Shown: positions 55,611 to 64,000 of the stretch, one piece after another
Layout of the letters: every line of letters begins with the position of its first letter
How positions within the stretch are numbered: the stretch's first letter is position 1
DNA from: Buxus sempervirens
Taxonomy: Eukaryota; Streptophyta; Magnoliopsida; Buxales; Buxaceae
NCBI GenBank assembly: GCA_947561395.2
Contig: OX387191.1
Span: 33,621,439-33,685,438, forward strand
Length of the DNA: 64,000 nucleotides
Reading direction: 5' to 3'
Notes under the pieces: model-generated
What the model was told of the DNA's origin: nothing
The model's database searches: none
The model's input: the letters and a program-made list of their open reading frames with translations, nothing else
Made by a program: the position numbers and the translations under genes

Positions 55611-55876
55611 CTAAAATTCAAAGGCTTTCAGAGGCCCATGGAAAGTTTGAAGAAAATCTAAAATTCAAAGGCTTTCAAATGCCCATGGAAATTTTGAAGA
55701 AAATCTGAAATTCAAAGGCTTTCAAATGCCCGTGGAAATTTTGAAGAAAATCTGAAATTCAAAGGCTTTTAGAGGCCCATGGAAATTTTGGAGAAAATCT
55801 GAAATTCAAAGGCTTTCAGAGGCCCATGGAAATTTTGGAGAAAATCTGAAATTCAAAGGCTTTCAGAGGCCCATTG
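55606..55876. repeat. 47-bp minisatellite, about six copies, in the leader
   Basis: Tandem copies of a 47-bp unit containing gaaattcaaaggctttcaga and ggcccatggaaattttg. Related, more diverged copies (attcaaaggcttatagatgg) extend upstream to about 55080. Confidence 0.85.
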
Positions 55877-56279
55877 ATTTTTAAATCTTTTATTTCTGAT
55901 TTTTTTTTGGTTTTGATTTTTTTTGCTTGGAATTTAATGGCTTCCAAGTGTCCCACAGGGATGTCCCAAAGTTAGAAGTTTGAGCCTATTTGAAAAAAAA
56001 TTTCCGCTGTTTTTTTTAAAGCTTGATTAAAACATGCCTGAAATGAATTGGTATCAAGAAATATGACACTTTAATCTCCTTTTAGAGGTATATTCTTTAA
56101 GCTTGGAAGCAAGAGCGGATTTGTGTTCCAAAATTAGGTTGAATCCTTTGTTAGATCATTTGAACACTTAAATTAATCCCCGGTAATGCCATTGAGATGC
56201 CCACACGTTACTTATAGTGTTTTGGGCCTTATATATTCAAAAGATTTGAAAATGAAAGCAATATGCAAATCTTCGGGCT

Positions 56280-56421
56280 GTATTCGAAATACCAGGTCGG
56301 CTACGGGTACATTTTACTGTATCCGAAATAAATGTTCGGATACACACAAAATTTCTTTTTACCGAAATTAATTTTCGGATATGAATGAGGTACAGTGTTA
56401 CCGACCTGTGTTTTCGGTTAA
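56280..56421 (-). repeat. Extra 39-bp-period palindrome array inside the element body
   Basis: 25-bp units at 56280, 56319, 56358 and 56397. The best is GTATCCGAA...TTCGGATAC (56319-56343); the others keep partial pairing. Layout and following atgccaaaatgac wording match the U3 array of the 3' LTR (49562-49703 and catggcaaaaatgac), so a U3 segment appears to be embedded in the leader. Confidence 0.75.
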
Positions 56422-58056
56422 TGCCAAAATGACCCTTTTTTGATTGGGTTGCTTCCTAGATTTTTAAATAACATCTTGTATTCATTTCCACTCATTGTTC
56501 ACCTTGGTTTGGGTTCTAAACATAGTCCCAAATTGGTCTTTGGACACTTAAAGTATTACAAAAATGCATGTAAACCAATGGACTTTATGAAATTACTGAA
56601 AAGAGTGTACAATAAATGTGTACAAAGGACCTCTCATGACTTTAATAGAGAAGCAAACATAGTAAAGAAAAAGATAAAATACAACTTTGCCTTCAAGGGC
56701 TGAAATATAAATACAAATTTGCCTTCTTGGGCTGAAATAAAGTTACAAATTTGCCTTCTTGGGCTTCTAAAGGGAAATGAAATTCCTAGGCTAATTACAA
56801 GAAATATTGTCTTTTGTAGCAGCAACTCTTTGAAGTCCTTTTTCTCCAAATTTCCTGCAGTAAAAGGGTTAGTATTATGCACAAAAAGGAAGGCATGTGC
56901 TCCCTCCACAATTTGTCACCATATGCATGGATTAGGTTGCCTCCTATATTGATTTGGGTAGGATGACTTCTAAGAAGAGTTAGAACTCTTCCTATAGGTT
57001 ACACCAATCCTAAGATACAACATCTCTTTGGAAAAAATGCAATCCCAAACGTATGGACTCCATGAGCTTGACCTTACAAAATATGGGTATAATTCTCGAA
57101 TAACAAACAAGATTACCTTGTTACCTTGTGTTTATCTTCAATATGGTAACCATATCATACCTAAGCTTTAAAATCATGCAAAACGGCCTTCCCTCAATTA
57201 CAAACCCAATTTTCCCTTCGTAATTGGTTACTTTGGCCTGAAAACGTGTATCTCCACCTTCAAGCATAGGGTTTTTGGGTTTTGGCTTAGTGGCAACTTA
57301 GATCTCAAGCCTAGTAATGACCACTATCAAAGATTCACAATGTCATCACATCATTAGCTCAAAGTTTTAAAGTAAATGTTTTCACTTTCGCTTTCCGAAG
57401 TAACGACCTCGTTGCGTAAGCTACACACATTCGGGTTCAACTTCGTATAGGTAATGGGTAGGCTGTTTAAAGAAGTTTAAAATGTGCTCAAGGGCATTTA
57501 AAATAAAAGGAAACATTCACCACGTCCCAATTCCCTTGCCACTCTTTTTTGTAGCGAAGCACATTCACATTCACGAACCAAGGCAGATATGAAATCATAT
57601 TGGAAATGTTCACAAGTAAACAAGGCAATAAAATAACCTAAACATGTTCATGCTAACCATACAAAAACATTAAACAAGCATATGTACATGTTATCATATT
57701 ATACAAATAAACAATCAATCATGCATGAACATGCTGAAATTTTTAAACATCAATCAAATATCCAGATCTGATACTAATCATATTCATAATTAAAATATGG
57801 CATTAGAAATCTGAATTGAACATGTTATCATGGAAATATGGCCATCCAGCATGATTTGAAAATGCAAGGTTCCTAAACATGGTACTAAACATCCCTAAAC
57901 ATATATACATTTTCATGCCTTAACCTTATAAATTCTTCATCATATGAATCAGATTTAAAACATATCCAACATGCATACTACAAATAAACAAAACAGCAAG
58001 CACACAAAAATAAAGAAAAACATGAACAAATACTTAAATCATGGTTTAAATCCACA

Positions 58057-58075
58057 GTCCCAAGTGGAGTCACCA
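58057..58075 (-). other. Primer binding site of the gag-only element
   Basis: Two bases after the LTR the minus strand reads TGGTGACTCCACTTGGGAC, a typical PBS beginning with TGG (pairing with CCA-3' of a tRNA). It implies a tRNA ending GGAGUCACCA. Tat/Ogre elements are known to use a non-Met primer; the exact tRNA is not asserted here. Confidence 0.8.
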
Positions 58076-58077
58076 AT

Positions 58078-58887
58078 TGTGAGACGTTGAAAATCAATTT
58101 AATGATTCCCTATCATCACATAGGATTGAAAGAAAGAAGGAGTCGCCACCATTCAATTTTAGGTGTGAATGGACACCAAAATAATCAAGTAAAATACAAA
58201 AGGGCAAAACTAGAGTAAAAATAACTCTACTTTAAAATAAAAAATCAGAAATGGGTAAGGAGATTAGGTTATGAATAGGGGAAGATGTTAGGCACCCCTA
58301 TTCATTCACACAAGGTGGTTGCCAATTATTGTTCATGCTAGAAAAGCTTGCTAACAAAAATCAAATCAAAGTAAAGAAAAAGAGTAAAAAGATGTATGGC
58401 TTTTTCTATATGAATGGTCCAATTAATTCTAGACCCTTCATATGAATATACCATCCTTAGGGTTTCATGATTGAGTGAAAATCAAAATAAACATCAATGA
58501 AAATAAACATAAAGCACAACCTAGAATCAGCCTTGGGTTAAATCAATAAAGTATTGAAAGATCATCATGATACAAGTAAAAATCTTTTGACAAAAACATT
58601 GAAGAATAAACCTGAACTATTTGGGGTACAGATCTGGACTAGATCTCTCATCAATTGAGGGATCTAAACCAGATACACCCATGTTGATGGAAAACATAAA
58701 AAAGGCAAAGTTTAGACCATAGGATCCTCTTTCAAAAATTAAAACAACTTAAAAATCACCTCATGAAACCCTAGAGGTTACTTTAAGGCTTATGATTTCA
58801 GATCTACCATATTGATCATGGTACATCCAGAATCCTAGCCTATAATAACCAAAAGAAAGAAAACAGTGATGTGGGTGTAGTTGTATG
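58078..58887 (-). repeat. 5' LTR remnant (R-U5) of the gag-only element
   Basis: Ends ...CGTCTCACA on the minus strand at 58078. Matches 48128-48755 of the 3' LTR base for base over long runs (for example the gaaaaagagtaaaa and tttctatatgaatggtcc blocks), then diverges abruptly after gttgtatg at 58887. A TGGCGACTCC motif lies at 58139-58148 (minus). Confidence 0.85.
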
Positions 58888-59786
58888 TCAAAGAGCAATT
58901 AATCGTAAAAAAGGGAAAAGAAAATTTAAGAAATTGGAAATAAGAATCCCTTTTCTAATCTACTTAATAAGTACCACAAGAAATAGAGGTCTCGATCACA
59001 GATTCAATCATAGCCAAACTATATCTTATAGAAGCTATTCCATGAAGTTGATTTCCAATTATGCAATCCTATGTATTTAAGATGCTGTACTTGTAACACA
59101 TTTAATTTAATAGACATGCATATATACACATTTAATTTAATAGACATGCATATATACATGATGACTGACTCCTTCAAAAATTATGGAGAACAAATTAAAT
59201 CTTCGAAAAGTAAATGGACTTAGAAAACACCCAAAACAAATTTCATCTTTGTGTACCGAAATTTGAATCCTATTCAAAATAAATCTACTACTATTAAAGT
59301 TAGGAACAAAAATAATAAAGTGCATCGACAAAAAAGAAAAAGGTTTAACGTTGTAACCTAATTCCTCAACCAACACAACTTCCAAAGCATTTACTACTTA
59401 AGAGCTTTGCAACACAATTGATTAAACCGATGAACCTAAAAATGTCATACCTAAGTATCCAAAAAATTGATTGTACCATCATTGATCATTAATTTGCCTT
59501 TTTGATTCCCTTATAGTGGTAAGAATCTCCTATATTTCATTCTGAAATTTTCAAGTAGCCTTTCTAAGTCCTTAGGTGCAAAAGAAATACACAATAAATT
59601 CTGTTTGAGTTAATTCCCACATATTCAACCATCAAATAGTTTCCCATTAAACGCGTATAAAAAAAATATAAGCAGATTATTATAAACATATATTTAGGAA
59701 AAATAAGAGAAATTGCCTAGTAGAAAGACCAAGAGGCATAATTTTGGGTTGCCTTGTCAGAAAGCAATTGTAGTCAGACAAGAGAC
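58888..59786. other. Unassigned, small tandem duplication only
   Basis: No gene recognised. Two identical 30-bp copies (acacatttaatttaatagac...) occupy 59096-59125 and 59126-59155. A plus-strand open frame to 59080 rich in Lys/Arg/Ile was considered and not assigned. Confidence 0.4.
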
Positions 59787-61140
59787 AAAACGGCTAAAAG
59801 GTACTCTCTATGGACATCAATCTTCTTCTTTTGGCAGATGATATCTTGACCTTTTTTAAACCAACTCAACAACCGATTGTGTAGTTAAAAGATGCTCTCC
59901 TATGCTTCCAAGCATGTTTTCGGGTTTGAGGATCAACATAAGAAAATGGGAAGTGTTTGAAAATGGGAAGGTAGAGAACATTTCTAGGCTAAGTCAAGAG
60001 TTGGAGTGCAAGATAGGCAAGCTTCATATCTTGGGACTCTTCTGGGAGCTGGATACAAGAAGTTATCTATATGGAATCCGATTATAGAAAGAAAGGAAAA
60101 AAACTTGCAGTATGGAAGAGTTGCACCTCGTCAAAAGGAGGAAAGTTGACTTTGATTAAAACTGTGTTAACAAATGTAGTGACTTTCTTAATGTCCATTT
60201 TGAAAATTCCCACATCGGTGGCCAGGAGATTGGAGCAAATTCAGAGAAAATTTTTTTGTCGGAAGGCCCAAGCAGCGAAGCCAAATATCATTTAGTGGCA
60301 TGGAATCAAATTTGCAAGGTAAAAGAAAAAGAGGGTTTGGGGATAAGACCTATGCTGATGTTCAACAGAGCCCTCCTTTAGAAATGGATATGGAGGTTCA
60401 GGAATGAGGAAGAAGCAAACTATGGAGACAGATTGTGAAGCAGAAATATGGATCTTCTACTACTGGTTGATTCCCTGCTTCCTCAAAACACTCCTCTGGG
60501 TGCAGCTTATGGAGACCCATTGTGAAGCTAGTTGAATCAGTGGAAAAGGAGTGTAAATTCAAAGTTGGTAATGGAATAAAAGTTAGATTCTGGGAGGATC
60601 TCTGGTGTGGTAATACAAGGCTGAAGGAGAGGTTCCCTATGATAAACAACATATGCAGTAACAAGCAAGCATTGATTTGTGAATATCTAAATATAAGTAA
60701 GGCTGGAATCGTTTGGAATATGAACCTAAGGAGAATTCTATACAATTGAAGTTGGGCAGGAGGATGATGTAAGAATATAAAAGGGAAATCTCGAGTGTTC
60801 TAAGTTAAATCAGCTTTTATAGACCTAAACTTCTCAGGTATGGAGTCCCGGGTGTTTGTAGGAATTTGATTAAATCTAATACCTAGCAAAGTGCTTTCTT
60901 TATGTGGACTGCTACCCTTGACAAGATCCTAACATTGGATCACTTGAAAAGTAGGGGTGGCAACTTCCAAATAGGTGCATCATGTGTAAAGAAGAGGAAG
61001 AAAATGTCGTTCGATTATTAATCCATTGTAAAAGTGCTACAAGGCTATGGGGATCAATCTACCAAAGGCTAGGAATATCATGGGTACAACCCAAATAGGT
61101 AAGATAAGTTCTCGAAGAGTGGGGTTTGAGGAAAGGTAAG
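59787..61140 (+). pseudogene. LINE ORF2 remnant (RT catalytic box to zf-RVT)
   Basis: Plus-strand L1-type fragment in several frames. LLLLADDILTFF (about 59820-59860) contains the ADD catalytic residues of LINE RT. KLAVWKSCTSSKGGKLTLIK and RRLEQIQRKFFCR (60085-60265) are the thumb region. VGNGIKVRFWEDLWCGN (60565-60615) follows, then a zinc-knuckle block with MCKEEEENV...LLIHCKSATRLW (60975-61045). RNase H is missing because the next LTR starts at 61141. Multiple stops make it dead. Confidence 0.75.
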
Positions 61141-63992
61141 TGTCACGCCCTGAAATCCATACACTGTGTATGACTATACATGCGTAGGACCGAAGGTGAC
61201 CCTGCTCGTAAGCAAAACCAACATTCACACATTCCAACACAAAGACTGCATTTATATATAAAAATCCAAATCCAAAGTACAGCGGAAATTAAAAATTTTT
61301 AATCCTTACATAAACCAAATTCTAAAAGATGAAGTCACATAATCTAATACCAATGTCACAATTTACACAACCATATAAAAGCAACTAATATTAAATTATA
61401 AATAGTTCTCAATGTTCCTAAAACACTATCATGAATTTCCATGTCTCACTTTCTTCCATTTCCTCGATTCTGGTTATTTCCTGCAAAATGGAAATGGGTG
61501 AGTTTTCACAAACCCAGTAAGTAGGGCTAATTTACCCTACATGATTAAACGTACTACATCTCTTTACCTTAATATAATTACACACAATACTATATATATT
61601 TATAAAGATAATCATGCTATGTTTTTCCTATGGTTTTGTTCATAACCGATAGCATACTAACTTATTTATTTTTACCAATGTGTGAACATGTTTTTCTAAT
61701 AGAAATAAGACTAAAAGAAAAGTTTACACAAAAATACAATTTAACATTAACGTAGCCAGATATGAGAGATGTAATAATAATTTTAGACATTTAAGAAAAA
61801 TAATAATCAAGCAAAATTATGAACATGCAAGCAAGCAAATGCAATAGCATGCAAGTAACCTGGAATATAAAAGAATTCTGTAATTTATTTCCACCAATCA
61901 TCCCTTTTTAAATTAATAACAATTATAAACAATTAACATAACCTGGTTTCCCAATCAAATCTAGATGGTCTTATAGTCAAGCACGCCGCTAGAGCGATCC
62001 AACTTATGTCTAGGATCAAACGCCCTTGGATCCTACTTTAGCGATCAGCAGGGATCAGACTTTCCTGCATTCCCATGAGTACTCGTATAGGGTTTAGGGT
62101 ATTGCAACCCACGGGGCTCCTTGGTCCCCAACTCTTTTAATTTAAGGGACTCAAACCCCAGGAATTCCAACCTTCGAAGCAGTTGCGAATACCATGTAGG
62201 GAACCGATCACATTAATTGTCTAGGGTAGAGTACTCAACTCACCCTTTTCCAAAATACCATGGATTAGGTAAAATATTAACTACTTCCAATGTATCTGTC
62301 AATCATCCAGCGGATTAATATCACGCTAGGTATACCCATGCTAAAGCATGCCAGTCTATTTAATGTTATTCCATTAATAGGATCCTTAATATGATCATAG
62401 AGTTCACAAGTATATCATAAAATGAACTTCCCATTCCACATTCTACGTAACATATATGTGTTTTAAGAAATAATCTGTACACATTACACAGATACAAATA
62501 TTTAGGTGTGTAACCCAAGTACCAACTTTACAATGTCAATTCAGCAACCAACACCACTCAACATACCTAAATTTAAATTATAATTATGCAGATACACCAA
62601 TTTATAATTATTCACAACAATGTGAATTCTTTTACAAACACAAACCTCAAATGTATAAAAAGAACGAACCAACTATTCTATGATTCCACTATAAAAATAA
62701 CTATTTAATAACCCTTGTTTAAATAATTATAAAAAAATAGCTATTTAATAACCCTTGTCCTCTCTTCCATGAGAGAAAGTGGACAGCCAACAATCATAAA
62801 AAAAATAATCATAAAAATAATCGTTTAATAATCATTTACTAATCATAAAAAAATAATCATTCTATTCTTCTTTCTCTCTCTCTTTCTCTAACTTCCCCTC
62901 TTCTTCTCCTTTATTTTTTTTTTCTCTCTTTCTTCCCCTTTTTCTTTTCCCATGTTCTGGTTTTTCTCTCTCTTCCGAAAACCAAAAACCAACTCAATCC
63001 CCATTGCTCCAGCATTCTCTCCTTTAATCAATCTTTCTTCTCTAACCCACACGAACAAACCCAACCTTCTCTCTCTACCGCAACAATTAACCTCTTCATG
63101 TACTTCTGAAATCTTTTCTCTCTTGCGGCTGCAGACAACAAAACCCAACCACTATTTTATCTTCTTGTTGTGTTGATCAAACACCAAATTGGCCTCACCA
63201 ACAGAACAACCCATCTATTCCCTTATTTCCCTTCATCAACAATCCATAAAACATCATTCACAAAACCAATCAAGAGAACTCCAAACATGGTTTCTCTTTC
63301 ATGCGATTGGTGTTGTTTCTATAAATCACTCATCAGCACGTAAGAGCATTTAGTGTATGACATCATATAAAATATTTTAACCACTTATTAATTAATAATT
63401 TTACACAATCCAATACGAATGCATCTCAAACCCCATATCCATAAAATTCTAGGGAACATAATGTACAAATCAGAAATTTAAATTGTGAAATATTTCTTTT
63501 ATCGATACCATTTCATTTCTAAATAACAATACAGGGCAAATATAAGAAAAACACTGATTATGAGGGTTCTTCCTCAAACATGATATCTAACACCACGACA
63601 CTCATAGATTAACGGTTATTGTGCAAACATAAATTATTAGTTGTAAAATTAAGAGATTTAATGCAACGAATCACAAAGGATAAATTAAACCCACTTACTT
63701 CAACACCCAAACTGAATTTCCCCCACTTTCTTCTTCTCCAAGACCTCTAGCAACAGCCCATGTCTTACAGCCAACAACAATGAGGATTAGGGTTGTTTCA
63801 CCGTAATATTCCTTCAATAAGAAGGGTTAAATCTTAGCCGTCCATTTTTATTAGATCTAGAGAAATATAAGATGCGACATGGTGTGTGCTCATGCACACA
63901 AATCCCATACCACATCCAATCAAAATGTAATAAAACAAAGACTATAAAGTCTTAGTCAAAATTTCAAACTAAGCTTTGACTACGACCTTACA
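61141..63992 (-). mobile_element. Solo LTR, minus orientation (GGGCGTGACA-ending family)
   Basis: Minus-strand start TGTAAGGTCGTAGTC at 63992 and end ...CAGGGCGTGACA at 61141. Flanking 5-bp repeats gtaag (61136-61140) and gtatg (63993-63997), one mismatch. Length 2852 bp. Near its 3' end the minus strand has CTTACTGGGTTTGTGAAAAC followed by a TTTTGCAGG acceptor-like site, the counterpart of blocks in the LTRs at 8397-10818 and 21187-24187. A CT-rich tract (62868-62945) and microsatellite-like aaaataatc repeats (62690-62860) are the only other features. Confidence 0.75.
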
Positions 63993-64000
63993 GTATGTCT

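Larger units (their letters stand above)
48128..58887 (-). mobile_element. Gag-only (non-autonomous) Tat/Ogre-like Ty3/gypsy element
   Basis: Minus-strand element with a 5' LTR remnant (58078-58887), PBS (58057-58075), a repeat-filled leader, a gag region (53223-54878), no pol domain, about 2.9 kb of non-coding sequence, a polypurine tract and a 3' LTR (48128-50292). Both LTRs are incomplete: the 5' one lacks U3, and the 3' one lacks its last ~180 bp because another LTR (44208-48127) is inserted there. Gag resembles the Tat/Ogre lineage. With no protease, RT or integrase it must have depended on proteins from a related element. Confidence 0.8.

Noticed and set aside
58871-59080. 69-codon Lys/Arg/Ile-rich ORF, considered as plastid-derived DNA
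   Set aside because: The first codons belong to the LTR remnant and I could not match the rest to any plastid gene with confidence. A search against plastid genomes would decide.
1-64000. tRNA or rRNA genes
   Set aside because: No cloverleaf-like or rRNA-like segment was recognised by eye; the only tRNA-related signals are the two primer binding sites and the U5 decamer.

Overview
The window reads as gene-poor, AT-rich nuclear DNA of a flowering plant, probably a eudicot. The evidence is a Sirevirus-type Ty1/copia element, Ty3/gypsy elements and LTRs of Tat/Ogre appearance, L1-type LINE remnants, a Mutator-like insertion, and fragments of plant genes (trihelix factor, GRF zinc finger, organellar ribosomal protein L7/L12). 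I see no complete, clearly functional host gene. Many predicted reading frames begin at non-ATG codons or lie antisense inside LTRs, and I left those out.

Layout. 1-8.4 kb: LINE and gypsy pol debris, two exon-like pieces of an Arg/Ser/Lys-rich protein (minus strand, 4131-4452), a TIR element with a 20-bp minisatellite (4685-5801), a hAT-like piece, and a minus-strand LINE ORF2. That LINE is cut by a 581-bp element with a 9-bp target duplication (7056-7636) and by two solo LTRs (8397-10818 and 11160-13459). 13.6-24.6 kb: a nested stack in which an older LTR (from 13637) holds a second LTR (14384-21151), which itself holds two solo LTRs (16345-18606 and 18801-20730); another solo LTR sits at 21187-24187. 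24.6-28.3 kb: gene-derived debris, namely a trihelix-like pseudogene, a TIR element carrying a bL12 fragment, and a GRF zinc-finger pseudogene. 28.3-33.3 kb: two more solo LTRs. 33.9-44.2 kb: a two-LTR Sirevirus-like copia element on the minus strand with gag, protease, integrase, RT and RNase H, broken by two frameshifts, plus a third envelope-position ORF. 44.2-48.1 kb: a truncated LTR containing a solo LTR. 48.1-58.9 kb: a non-autonomous, gag-only Tat/Ogre-like element on the minus strand with PBS and both (truncated) LTRs. 58.9-64 kb: a LINE remnant and a final solo LTR.

Nine LTRs are solo with recognisable 5-bp target duplications (four perfect, five with one mismatch). Recombination between LTRs has therefore been the main removal process here.

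The most unusual signals are non-coding. (1) The U3 regions of several LTRs carry arrays of short palindromes at fixed spacing: 25-bp palindromes every 39 bp in five of them, and 21-bp palindromes every 28 bp in another. Both arms change together, so the pairing is conserved rather than the sequence. (2) A ten-base match to the start of the primer binding site recurs 61-78 bp inside the 3' end of the LTRs. (3) The gag-only element has three premature stops, all consistent with CAG-to-TAG changes. (4) The copia element may have an internal promoter upstream of its third ORF. No tools were run; coordinates were read by eye and may be off by a few bases at diverged ends.
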